Source: an uncultured Eubacteriales bacterium (lineage in GTDB: Bacteria; Bacillota; Clostridia; Oscillospirales; CAG-272). From it: a stretch of DNA of 64,000 nucleotides. Positions within the stretch are counted from its first letter, which is position 1. Each line of letters starts with the position of its first letter. The notes beneath the pieces were generated by a model. That model made no database searches. It was not told where the DNA came from and worked only from the letters and a program-made list of their open reading frames with translations. Shown piece by piece: positions 8,405-16,409 of this stretch. The DNA lies in the NCBI GenBank assembly GCA_934402395.1, contig CAKRTQ010000006.1, positions 62,001 to 126,000 of the forward strand, written 5' to 3'. Both the position numbers and the translations under genes were made by a program.

Positions 8405-8437
8405 GGGCTGCCAAAAACATCGAGTTTTTAACAGCCC
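8405..8437. terminator. palindromic terminator, family copy 2
   Basis: GGGCTG (8405-8410) pairs with CAGCCC (8432-8437), with AAAAAC / GTTTTT inside. It lies just past the stop of the 321-aa paralogue and upstream of the next promoter, so it separates the two transcription units. Confidence 0.65.
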
Positions 8438-8461
8438 CGGAAATCATTATTGTATCGTATT

Positions 8462-9427
8462 TTATTTCTCGCGTACAGCCTTGACTGTCACAGCGGTGCC
8501 GAGCATGGCAACAATAGCTATAACAAGAAGGATAACGGCGGTGTTATCGCCGGTAACGGGAGAGGTCGGCTCGGTCGTGGGAGCGTCCGTTGTGGGAGCA
8601 TCGGTCACAGGAGCATCGGTGGTGGGAGTCTCGGGCTGAGTGGCGGGAGCTTCGGTCTCGGTTGACAGAGCAGTGAGATCGCCCTTGAACACCTGGAAGT
8701 CCTTGGCGATAACGCCTGAATTCTTGTTGTAAACGTAGAATGCAATACCGAACTTATTGGATTTTGCAAACTCTTCGGCAGTACCGATGTGCTTGTCAAA
8801 CAGCACGTTGTTGAAGTATACGGCAAAATCGTAGCCGTCAACAACGATCATGAACTCTGCAAAACCGTCGGCATTGGCTTCCTGAGCAGCCTTGAAATCA
8901 TACTTTGCATATGCAGAACCGTCGCAAAGGAGCGAACCGTCATCTTTTTTTACGGAACCGGTAGCTTTTCCGCCGCCCTTGCCGAGGCTCATATCGTTGT
9001 TATCCTGTCTGCCGCCGTAAAAGCCGTAGAGATTTTCGTATGTAGCACCGTCATTGGGGTAGTTGATGTACACACCGGCATTGGTTCCGAATATCTGGAC
9101 TTTGCCCTTGAGCGTGTAGCTCTTGCCCTCGCCGATCTCGAGTCCGGCGATTTCGCCGCCGTACCAGAATCTGCCCTTGGCAGCGGATTCGTGAGTGAGC
9201 GTGAGTGTCTTACCGCCATCGGATGTTTCAACAGTGCATTCCTTTGCCTTGCTGATGACATCGGGAATGTACACGCCTTCTTTGGCGCCGAACACGACAT
9301 CGTAAAGCAGCTCGCCTGCTTTGGCATCGTCGTAGCTCTTTGCAAGCTCGTTTGCGGCGGAAACGGACATGCAGAGCATTGCACCGATCATCACAGCGCA
9401 GAGGAGTACCGAAAGAATCTTCTTCAT
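8462..9427 (-). CDS. secreted surface protein, single-domain paralogue
   Basis: 321 aa from ATG 9427. The signal peptide MKKILSVLLCAVMIGAMLCMSVSA is nearly identical to that of the downstream 571-aa protein. One beta-domain (about 27-255) starts ELAKSYDDAKAGELLYDVVF and ends VIAKDFQVFKGD. The tail has ETEAPATQPETPTTDAPVTDA, then SPVTGDN, a hydrophobic helix and KAVREK. The matching ends and differing domain number show a tandem gene duplication, with an added or lost domain. It is probably an exported carbohydrate-binding or structural protein; no catalytic residues can be named. It has its own promoter, so the two copies can be controlled separately. Confidence 0.78.
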   Translation of the reverse strand: MKKILSVLLCAVMIGAMLCMSVSAANELAKSYDDAKAGELLYDVVFGAKEGVYIPDVISKAKECTVETSDGGKTLTLTHESAAKGRFWYGGEIAGLEIGEGKSYTLKGKVQIFGTNAGVYINYPNDGATYENLYGFYGGRQDNNDMSLGKGGGKATGSVKKDDGSLLCDGSAYAKYDFKAAQEANADGFAEFMIVVDGYDFAVYFNNVLFDKHIGTAEEFAKSNKFGIAFYVYNKNSGVIAKDFQVFKGDLTALSTETEAPATQPETPTTDAPVTDAPTTDAPTTEPTSPVTGDNTAVILLVIAIVAMLGTAVTVKAVREK

Positions 9428-9475
9428 TGTTGTTTCACCTTTCTTTTTCCGGCATACCGCCGGATCATTGAGTTC

Positions 9476-9504
9476 ATTATACCACAGTGCCGAATTGAAA
9501 TCAA
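9476..9504 (-). promoter_or_regulatory. promoter of the 321-aa surface-protein gene
   Basis: On the minus strand, TTGATT (9504-9499), 17 nt, TATAAT (9481-9476), about 50 nt before the start. Confidence 0.7.
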
Positions 9505-9566
9505 GCATTTTATAAATATTCGCAACAAAAAATATGATTTTGGAAAAACAATATCACACGCGGCGC

Positions 9567-11945
9567 TCAATCGGCGTTTTCGATTTCAAGTCCGGCGAAC
9601 ATATATTTGTTGGTCGAAACGGTAAGCGGCTTGCCCGACGATGTGACAATCCCCTTCACAGTTATCTTTTCAGTCATGTGCATGGGGTATTCCGACAGGT
9701 ATCCCGCGCTGCTGAACGCAGGGTTGAAATCGGAAAATACGACCGGTCCGGCGTATGTCGATGCGGACGGTTTTTTGTCGACTATCTCAAGTCCGTCAAT
9801 AGTCACTGTACGGGGGAGGTAGCACTCGTATCCGAAATCATGCCCGCCCTTGTTTGACCCTCCGATTATCACGGCATCGCACTTTGCACCGTTTGCGGGA
9901 ATGTATTTGCAATTGCGGATGATGATATCGCCGTTCCAGGTGCTTCCGTAATCCGAACGCAGATTGATGAAATTATTGCTGTACACAGTGGTATTTTCAA
10001 TAAGTGCCGTACCGTGACCTATCAGGTTTATCCCGTGGTGTCCGAGGCGGCAGTTTCTCAGTGTAACATTGTAAACGCCCTGGTGCGCGTCAAAGCGCGA
10101 GAAGGTGACATTTTCAAACACGATGTTTTTGGAATAGTTGGATGCGAAAATGCCCCACAGCTTTTTATTGTTTATGTCGTTTGACTGGTATGTATCCGCA
10201 ACGATAAGCCCTATGCAGGAATCTGATGTGATATCGTACGTTCCCATGCTTACCGTCTTGCCCGCACTGCCTATCGCCGTGTACGTCCTGTGACCTGTAA
10301 GTATGCAGCGGCGCACCTCCGAATCGGCGGCGCCGTTGAATATGAGAAAACCGAAATACGGCGCACCGTTCGACCCCTCGCCCTCGATGTAGTGTTCAAG
10401 TCTGTCTACAACGACGTTTGAACGGTATATGCGGATGCCCCGGTAATAATACCCCTTTTCTTTATCCGCATTCGCCAGCGTGGTAAATACGCCGCCGCGC
10501 AGGTAAAGCTTTTCGGTGTCTATCTGACGCGCCACAGCAGACGTTACCTTGTCAAAATCCCAGAGTATCGGCGTATCGGCGGAAACATTGCCATCCTTGT
10601 CAACACGGATTATGTCGCGCTGGTCGGTGCCGTTGTTCTGGTTGTTGCCGTAGCGTATGTACATCTTTTTTTCTTTGTTCGTTACTGTAACGATGCAGTC
10701 GCCCGGCAGTTTTACTCCTATGTTCTTCTGCCCCGCCGAAAGCTTTTCTATACCCGAAAGCGTGATAAGGGCGTTTTCCGGCATTACGACGAAGATCTCC
10801 TTTGAACGGTTTTCCACCGACCTGTCATCGAATATGAAATGCGCGGTGCTCCAGTCGGTATCGGTGCGCACGACCGTTGTACGCGCCGTACCGCCGATGT
10901 AATATGTGGCGTCCTCGCGCGCAAAAACGGGAAGCCGTACGCTGTTTGCGTATTCATGAGCAGCCGATATCGCCGCACCGTCATCGGTCTTGCCATCGCC
11001 TGCCGCTCCGAAGTCCTCGTACATCACCACATCACCGTACTTTGCCGAAAAAACGACTCCGCTACCAAGCTCGTATGTGCCGTTTGGGGCAGCTTCCGCA
11101 AGCGCATCAGCCGCTGCGCGTATACCGCGCGTCAGACCGCCGCGCTCATTGCCCGTAATGCGGATATCTTTTTTATCATCGCATTCAACGGTGAATTCGC
11201 CCGCATCCTTGCCGTTTGCGGCGGTAAGGGATATGACGATGTTGTGACCGCTCTTTTCTTTGGTCTCCGCCTCGGGAAGAAGTATTCCGGAAGCGCGGAA
11301 CACCTCGCGGCGCAGGCTTGCCGCAGCAATGCTGCACAGCTCATTGCCAGATGGGATCACGAGCCTGTATTCTCCGAGTGAAACACCGCCCGCTGTAATG
11401 TCGGAAAGCGGCGCGCCGCTGTATCCGAAGATCACAAGACCATCGGGAATATCAAACGCGCCAGACGACGGAATCATTGCCGCAAAACGACTTGCCGCCT
11501 CCGCAATTCCGGCATCTCCGCCGGATATGACGATCTTACTGCCCGATACGGCTATGCAGTAGCCGCCGTCGCCGAGCTCGCTCCAGTCCGGCACCGGAAA
11601 AGCCGCCTGTGTGCGCATTGTATTGCCAACCAGAATTTCGTACTCGGGCGGTTCGCCTATGTCAAGATCGTATTTATAGTCGATAGTGACGCCTGCCGCC
11701 TCAAATGCGCGGCTTATCGTACGTCCCGCCGCGACCGCCGCACTGTCGGAATCAACATCTATCGACCTCGTTACCACAAATGCGGTCTTGCGGTCATCGC
11801 CGAATATTCTGACAGACTCCACCGTGTCCTCTGTGGTTGTCTCAGGCTCGGAGGTTCCGGTCTCACCGCCCCCCTGCTGCTTACAACCTGCAAGCAGACC
11901 CCAAAGGAGCAATGCGGAAACAAAAAACGGGATGATTCTTTTCAT
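9567..11945 (-). CDS. lipoprotein with pectate-lyase-like beta-helix
   Basis: 792 aa. The lipoprotein signal MKRIIPFFVSALLLWGLLAGCKQ puts it on the outer face of the membrane. Residues about 45-290 form an alpha/beta region with DIGEPPEYEILVGNTMR and GDGGYCIAVSGSKIVISGGDAGIAEAA. Such regions are found at the front of several glycoside hydrolases of the GH20/GH67 type. From about 310 it has the pectate lyase superfamily entry motif EDFGAAGDGKTDDGAAISAA. A long right-handed beta-helix follows (YRGIRIYRSNVVVDRLEH, GVYNVTLRNCRLGHHGINLIG). Polysaccharide lyase or hydrolase activity is likely for the fold, but catalytic residues cannot be fixed here. No strong promoter was identified in the short stretch upstream, which follows the groEL terminator. 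Confidence 0.8.
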   Translation of the reverse strand: MKRIIPFFVSALLLWGLLAGCKQQGGGETGTSEPETTTEDTVESVRIFGDDRKTAFVVTRSIDVDSDSAAVAAGRTISRAFEAAGVTIDYKYDLDIGEPPEYEILVGNTMRTQAAFPVPDWSELGDGGYCIAVSGSKIVISGGDAGIAEAASRFAAMIPSSGAFDIPDGLVIFGYSGAPLSDITAGGVSLGEYRLVIPSGNELCSIAAASLRREVFRASGILLPEAETKEKSGHNIVISLTAANGKDAGEFTVECDDKKDIRITGNERGGLTRGIRAAADALAEAAPNGTYELGSGVVFSAKYGDVVMYEDFGAAGDGKTDDGAAISAAHEYANSVRLPVFAREDATYYIGGTARTTVVRTDTDWSTAHFIFDDRSVENRSKEIFVVMPENALITLSGIEKLSAGQKNIGVKLPGDCIVTVTNKEKKMYIRYGNNQNNGTDQRDIIRVDKDGNVSADTPILWDFDKVTSAVARQIDTEKLYLRGGVFTTLANADKEKGYYYRGIRIYRSNVVVDRLEHYIEGEGSNGAPYFGFLIFNGAADSEVRRCILTGHRTYTAIGSAGKTVSMGTYDITSDSCIGLIVADTYQSNDINNKKLWGIFASNYSKNIVFENVTFSRFDAHQGVYNVTLRNCRLGHHGINLIGHGTALIENTTVYSNNFINLRSDYGSTWNGDIIIRNCKYIPANGAKCDAVIIGGSNKGGHDFGYECYLPRTVTIDGLEIVDKKPSASTYAGPVVFSDFNPAFSSAGYLSEYPMHMTEKITVKGIVTSSGKPLTVSTNKYMFAGLEIENAD

Positions 11946-11970
11946 GTCTGCACCTCTTTTTTAACAATGA

Positions 11971-12001
11971 GGGGTTGTCGCGCATAATGCGCGGCAACCC
12001 C
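11971..12001 (-). terminator. terminator after groEL
   Basis: GGGGTTGCCGCGCATTATGC pairs with the complementary arm to give a 14-bp stem at 12001-11971, followed on the minus strand by TCATTGTTAAAAAAG. It lies between the groEL stop (12021) and the lipoprotein start (11945). Confidence 0.65.
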
Positions 12002-12020
12002 GATCGCAGTTATTCTGTTA

Positions 12021-13658
12021 TCAATACATTCCGCCGCCGGCGTTCATTGCTGCGTTGGCAGCAGCAGCCGCTGCGGGATCTTCCTTCTGATTGGCAACTA
12101 CCGACTCGGTGGTGAGTATGGTAGCGGCAATGGAGGCTGCGTTCTGCAGAGCGGAACGCGTCACCTTTGTCGGGTCAACGATGCCCGCGCCGATCATATC
12201 GACATAGGTCTCGTTGTAAGCGTCAAAGCCCCAGCCCACCTTGCGGGCGGACATGATCTTGCTCACGACAACGCCCTCGTCAAGGCCTGCGTTTGCAGCG
12301 ATCTGACGTACGGGAGCCTCAAGAGCCTTGAGAACTATGCGGACACCGGTCTTTTCATCACCCTCAACGGTCTTGACGAGCTTCTCGACCTCGGGTATAA
12401 CGTTCAGATAAGCGGTTCCGCCGCCGGGAACGATACCCTCTTCAACAGCGGCACGTGTCGCGTTGAGAGCGTCCTCGATGCGGAGCTTCTTTTCCTTCAT
12501 CTCGACCTCGGTGGCTGCGCCGACCTTGATGACAGCAACGCCGCCCGCAAGCTTTGCAAGTCTTTCCTGAAGCTTCTCGCGGTCGAAATCGGAGGTGACG
12601 TGCTCGATCTCGGAACGGATCTGAGCTACGCGATCCTTGATCGCAGCATTGTCGCCCGAACCGTCAACGATGATGGTGTTTTCCTTATTGACCTTGACCT
12701 GACGTGCGTGACCGAGCTGCTGCATGGTCGCATCCTTGAGTTCAAGTCCGAGCTCGCTCGTAATAACTTCGCCGCCCGTGAGAATAGCGATATCGCGGAG
12801 CATTTCTTTTCTCTTCTCGCCGAAGGAAGGAGCCTTGACGGCAACGCAAGTGAATGTGCCGCGCAGCTTGTTCAGCACGATAGTGGTGAGAGCCTCGCCC
12901 TCAACATCCTCGGCGATGATAAGGAGCTTCTTGCCAGCCTGGACGATCTTCTCAAGCAGAGGAAGGATGTCCTGGACAGAGGAGATCTTCTTATCGGTGA
13001 TGAGAATGTAGCAGTCGTCAAGAACAGCTTCCATCTTCTCCATATCGGTAGCCATGTAGGGAGAGAGATAACCGCGGTCGAACTGCATACCTTCAACGAC
13101 CTCTGAATAGGTTTCGGAGGTCTTGGATTCTTCAACTGTGATAACGCCGTCGGCAGTGACCTTTTCCATTGCGTTTGCAATGAGAGTACCGATCACCTCG
13201 TCGCCTGCGGAGATGGTGCCGACGCGCGCGATATCATCGGAGCCGTTGACCTTCTTTGAACCCGCCTTGAGGCACTCAACAGCGCGGTCAACAGCCTTCT
13301 TCATGCCCTTACGCAGAACCATCGGGTTCGCGCCGGCGGTAACGTTCTTCATGCCCTCGTGGATCATTGCCTGAGCGAGCAGCGTTGCGGTGGTCGTGCC
13401 GTCGCCGGCTGCGTCGTTGGTCTTTGTGGCAACTTCCTTGACGAGCTGAGCACCCATGTTCTCGGCGGGATCATCAAGCTCGATCTCCTTTGCGATGGTC
13501 ACACCGTCGTTGGTGATGAGGGGAGCACCGTATTTCTTGTCAAGAACAACGTTTCTGCCCTTCGGGCCGAGAGTGATCTTGACTGTGTCGGCAAGCTTGT
13601 CGACACCGCGCAGCAGCGCGTTTCTTGCATCTATACCGTAAAGAATATCTTTTGCCAT
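12021..13658 (-). CDS. groEL: chaperonin GroEL (60 kDa)
   Basis: 545 aa, the normal length. The apical, intermediate and equatorial hallmarks are all present: KDILYGIDARNALLRGVDKLAD at the start, the ATP-site motif AGDGTTTATLLAQAMI, GYLSPYMATD, the phosphate-binding region EEGIVPGGGTAYL and a C-terminal Gly/Met tail (NAGGGMY). It folds client proteins inside a tetradecameric ring capped by GroES, using ATP. It follows groES after 33 nt and shares its CIRCE-controlled promoter. The tail is shorter than the multiple GGM repeats seen in many bacteria, which is common in Clostridia. Confidence 0.98.
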   Translation of the reverse strand: MAKDILYGIDARNALLRGVDKLADTVKITLGPKGRNVVLDKKYGAPLITNDGVTIAKEIELDDPAENMGAQLVKEVATKTNDAAGDGTTTATLLAQAMIHEGMKNVTAGANPMVLRKGMKKAVDRAVECLKAGSKKVNGSDDIARVGTISAGDEVIGTLIANAMEKVTADGVITVEESKTSETYSEVVEGMQFDRGYLSPYMATDMEKMEAVLDDCYILITDKKISSVQDILPLLEKIVQAGKKLLIIAEDVEGEALTTIVLNKLRGTFTCVAVKAPSFGEKRKEMLRDIAILTGGEVITSELGLELKDATMQQLGHARQVKVNKENTIIVDGSGDNAAIKDRVAQIRSEIEHVTSDFDREKLQERLAKLAGGVAVIKVGAATEVEMKEKKLRIEDALNATRAAVEEGIVPGGGTAYLNVIPEVEKLVKTVEGDEKTGVRIVLKALEAPVRQIAANAGLDEGVVVSKIMSARKVGWGFDAYNETYVDMIGAGIVDPTKVTRSALQNAASIAATILTTESVVANQKEDPAAAAAANAAMNAGGGMY

Positions 13659-13691
13659 AATAATTTATCCTCCAGTTATATTGTCCTGCGT

Positions 13692-13979
13692 TCAGTCGAT
13701 AACGGCGAGAACGTCTTTTTCGGAAATGATGGTGTACTCGGTACCGTCAAGCTTTACCTCGGTGCCGGCGTACTTGCTGGCGATCACCTTATCGCCTACC
13801 TTAAGTGCAACGGGAACCAGCTTGCCGTCGTCGTTGGTCTTACCGGGACCCACTGCAACGACTTCAGCGATCTGAGGTTTTTCCTGCGCGGCGGACGTAA
13901 GAATGATACCCGCCTTTGTTTTTTCCTCCGCCTCGACGAGCTTTATCACAACTCTGTCTGCCAACGGTTTAATGTTCAT
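13692..13979 (-). CDS. groES: co-chaperonin GroES
   Basis: 95 aa from ATG 13979, preceded by AAGGAGGAATAATA; an upstream in-frame extension lacks homology. The sequence MNIKPLADRVVIKLVEAEEKTKAGIILTS holds the start of the mobile loop that contacts GroEL. VVAVGPGKTNDDGKLVPVALKVGDKVIASKYAGTEVKL is the family core. It forms the heptameric lid of the chaperonin and is the first gene of the groES-groEL operon. Confidence 0.97.
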   Translation of the reverse strand: MNIKPLADRVVIKLVEAEEKTKAGIILTSAAQEKPQIAEVVAVGPGKTNDDGKLVPVALKVGDKVIASKYAGTEVKLDGTEYTIISEKDVLAVID

Positions 13980-14037
13980 TATTATTCCTCCTTGGATCAT
14001 CCGCCATATGACCGGCGGATTCTTTTTTATTTTCATG

Positions 14038-14064
14038 CTGGCACTCATCAGACCCGAGTGCTAA
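14038..14064 (-). promoter_or_regulatory. CIRCE operator (HrcA site)
   Basis: On the minus strand, TTAGCACTC, 9 nt, GAGTGCCAG. This is the inverted repeat bound by the heat-shock repressor HrcA, with two mismatches in the second arm. It lies between the promoter and groES, so the operon is expected to be heat-inducible. Confidence 0.92.
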
Positions 14065-14076
14065 CCTACGCGTATA

Positions 14077-14104
14077 ATTGTACCACTATATTGAAAAAAA
14101 TCAA
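14077..14104 (-). promoter_or_regulatory. groES-groEL promoter
   Basis: On the minus strand, TTGATT (14104-14099), 16 nt, TACAAT (14082-14077), directly upstream of CIRCE, so bound HrcA would sit on the transcription start. Confidence 0.7.
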
Positions 14105-14222
14105 GGGGTAAACGCGTGAATTAACACTTATTTAACAATTTATTTTAGCACCCGCCTTTGTAATTGCCAACGCGCGCACCGAATATATTTTAATTGAAAG
14201 ATGCGGTCGGAGGGCGTTCATT

Positions 14223-15614
14223 ATGCTGGAATTTATAAACACATATGTGATCGGAGCCGTGCTGCCGTCGGTCCTTACGGCGGCGGGTATTTTTTTCGGG
14301 ATATACACAGGCGTTTGGCGGCGGCGCACTGTCGGCGCGGGAATGCGCGCTCTATGTGACAGGGAACACGGCGGCAAAACACATGACGGTATTTCGCCCC
14401 TGCGTGCTCTTTCGGTGGCTCTCGCAGGGGTGCTCGGAGTGGGCAATATTGTCGGCGTTTCAGCCGCAATATGGTGGGGCGGCGCGGGTGCCGTCTTCTG
14501 GATGTGGCTGTCGGCTCTTCTTGCAGCATCGCTAAAGTATGCCGAAACCGTGCTCGGGGTAAAGTTCCGCCAAAACGATGGTAAAAGACTTCGCGGAGGT
14601 GCGCCGGTATATATAAGGAAAGCGTTTGAAAAGCACCGCATGCCGCACCTCGGCGCTTTTTTGGGCGCGTTGTTTTCTCTGCTTTGCATTGTTGACGCGC
14701 TCAGTATGGGCTGTATCGTTCAGGTCAATGCCGTCTCCGGTGCGCTTGAAGGTTCATTCGGACTTGACCGCCGCATCTGCGGGGTCCTGATGGCTTTGAC
14801 GGCATTTGCGATCGCCTCGGGCGGACTCGGGCGAATCTCCGCCGCCTGCTGTGCGCTCGTACCGTTCATGACAGCAGGATTCACACTGCTATCGGCAGCA
14901 GTGATCATAATACGCGCACCGGAACTGCCGCGCGTTTTCGGTGAAATAATGAGCGGAGCGTTCTCGTTCATAAGTGAAGAAAAAGCGCGCGCCGACGGCG
15001 CGCAGGAAATATTTGCGGGCATCGGCGGCTTTTTTGTCTCCCGCGCGGTGCGGTACGGCGTCATGCGCGGTCTTATATCAAACGAAGCCGGCTGCGGCAC
15101 ATCTCCGCTCGCCCATTCCACCGCCGACACCGATTCCGCAGCTCGTCAGGGCTTTCTCGGCATCGTCGAGGTCATAGTGGATACCGTCATTCTCTGCACC
15201 GCTACCGCTCTTGTAATTCTCGCCAATTATGCTGATGTCGCAATTTACGGCGAAAACTCGGTCATGATGACCATAGGAGCATATGCCGCCACGCTCGGCA
15301 GCTGGGCGCAGCCGGTGCTTGCCGTCGCGGTGCTGCTTTTCGGGCTTGCGACCGTTATCTGCTGGGCGTATTACGGTCAGGAATGCATATTTTTTCTCGG
15401 GCTTTCTCCGTCCCGCACCCGCATTGCCGTGCGGATATTCAACCTGCTGTACGCAGCTGCGGCGTATATCGGAGCCGTTTCTCCCCCCGGCGGCGTATGG
15501 ACGCTTGCGGATTTTTCAATAGGACTTATGACATTCATCAACATTGCCGCGCTCATACTTCTGCGGCGCGATGTGAAAAAGGAAACAGAGCGCTTCGCAA
15601 ACAAAAAAGCATGA
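14223..15614 (+). CDS. AGCS family sodium:alanine/glycine symporter
   Basis: 463 aa with about 10-11 hydrophobic segments. Family signatures are GVLGVGNIVGVSAAIWWGGAGAVFWMWLSALLAASLKYAE near residues 75-115, GLISNEAGCGTSPLAHSTADT near 285-300 and GLATVICWAYYGQECIFFLG near 380. This matches the Na+- or H+-coupled alanine/glycine carrier family. It imports small neutral amino acids across the cytoplasmic membrane. The start has GGAGGG about 10 nt upstream. The adjacent minus-strand heat-shock operon diverges from it. The following small gene begins within or just past its stop. Confidence 0.92.
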   Translation: MLEFINTYVIGAVLPSVLTAAGIFFGIYTGVWRRRTVGAGMRALCDREHGGKTHDGISPLRALSVALAGVLGVGNIVGVSAAIWWGGAGAVFWMWLSALLAASLKYAETVLGVKFRQNDGKRLRGGAPVYIRKAFEKHRMPHLGAFLGALFSLLCIVDALSMGCIVQVNAVSGALEGSFGLDRRICGVLMALTAFAIASGGLGRISAACCALVPFMTAGFTLLSAAVIIIRAPELPRVFGEIMSGAFSFISEEKARADGAQEIFAGIGGFFVSRAVRYGVMRGLISNEAGCGTSPLAHSTADTDSAARQGFLGIVEVIVDTVILCTATALVILANYADVAIYGENSVMMTIGAYAATLGSWAQPVLAVAVLLFGLATVICWAYYGQECIFFLGLSPSRTRIAVRIFNLLYAAAAYIGAVSPPGGVWTLADFSIGLMTFINIAALILLRRDVKKETERFANKKA

Positions 15615-15646
15615 ACCGACACTCATTGCTCGTGACACAAAAAACA

Positions 15647-15675
15647 TTGACATCTCCTCCGGCACATGCTATAAT
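15647..15675 (+). promoter_or_regulatory. promoter inside the spacer after the symporter gene
   Basis: A perfect TTGACA (15647-15652), 17 nt, TATAAT (15670-15675). The predicted start of transcription, near 15682, falls right at the ATG of the next gene. Confidence 0.65.
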
Positions 15676-15682
15676 GGAAGAA

Positions 15683-16183
15683 ATGAAAGGAGCAAGCAAA
15701 AAGAAGCAACTGAGGCTGTTTATCATCATCTCAGCGGCAATAGTCACTGTCATTGCAGCGGCGATCATCGCATCGGAGCTTACACTCGGACACATCGTTT
15801 CGGCAAATGTTGTATGCACCGGTTCGAGTTGCTCAACGCCTGTCTTTGACGGCGTTGCGCTGAAAGCCGATCTCAACGATTTTTCCTTTTCGGTAAGAAA
15901 CGCGGAAAGCCTTGCACAGGTAAAAAAGCTCGCGGACCGCGCCAAAAGCATTGACAGGTCTGAAAAACTCAACCCCTTTTCCGGGACCATAGTGTCGCCG
16001 ACATGGACCATACAGATCGAATATCATTATTCATCCGGACGTTCAAAAACGGTAAAGTACCGTGGTCACGCCGATCTTGAGATATCAGATATAATACTTG
16101 ATCTCAACGACCGCGAACTGTTTCTCACCGACGTACCGCGTGATATGATCGCTCCACCCGGAACGACATCCGTTGAAGAATAA
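15683..16183 (+). CDS. small membrane-anchored protein of unknown function
   Basis: 166 aa from ATG 15683. Alternative in-frame starts are ATG 15674 and ATG 15611; the last overlaps the symporter stop as ATGA. The protein begins with a basic stretch (MKGASKKKQLR). One hydrophobic segment follows (LFIIISAAIVTVIAAAIIA), then an outside domain of about 135 residues with two Cys (VVCTGSSCSTPVF) that could form a disulphide. The domain includes SGTIVSPTWTIQIEYHYSSGRSKTVKYRG, which looks like a small beta-sheet. No family is recognised. None of the starts has a convincing ribosome site. With the promoter at 15647-15675, the message may begin at the ATG. Confidence 0.65.
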   Translation: MKGASKKKQLRLFIIISAAIVTVIAAAIIASELTLGHIVSANVVCTGSSCSTPVFDGVALKADLNDFSFSVRNAESLAQVKKLADRAKSIDRSEKLNPFSGTIVSPTWTIQIEYHYSSGRSKTVKYRGHADLEISDIILDLNDRELFLTDVPRDMIAPPGTTSVEE

Positions 16184-16202
16184 TTCGCTTACACATACAA
16201 AT

Positions 16203-16266
16203 GGGGCTGTTAAATAACTCGATGTTTTTAACAGCCCCTCAAAATGCCGGTCGGGGTTCCGGCATT
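16203..16266 (+). terminator. palindromic terminator, family copy 3, plus a second hairpin
   Basis: GGGGCTGTTAAATAAC pairs with GTTTTTAACAGCCCC (16203-16238), just after the small membrane-protein gene. A second hairpin, AATGCCGG / CCGGCATT (16243-16266) with a short T-run, follows. Together they form a strong end signal. Confidence 0.7.
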
Positions 16267-16277
16267 TTTGATGCGAT

Positions 16278-16358
16278 CTTGGTCGGTTTTGCCCGCAGTG
16301 TTCTTATCTTCTCGGTTTTTATACGGCAAAACGGCGGTGTTCAGCCGCCGAGACCAAG
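16278..16358. other. possible folded RNA or DNA element between convergent genes
   Basis: CTTGGTC (16278-16284) is complementary to GACCAAG (16352-16358). Inside them GGTTTTGCC (16285-16293) can pair with GGCAAAAC (16325-16332), and CGGCGG / CCGCCG (16332-16350) makes a small hairpin. No ORF here looks real. Function unknown. Confidence 0.25.
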
Positions 16359-16363
16359 ACGAC

Positions 16364-16404
16364 GGGGGTGTTAAAAAACTCAAATTGAGTTTTTTAACAC
16401 CCCC
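16364..16404. terminator. palindromic terminator, family copy 4
   Basis: A perfect palindrome with arms GGGGGTGTTAAAAAACTCAA and the complementary half, centred at 16384. It lies 5 nt past the hisS stop and faces the convergent plus-strand unit, so it can act in both directions. Confidence 0.8.
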
Positions 16405-16409
16405 AGTGA

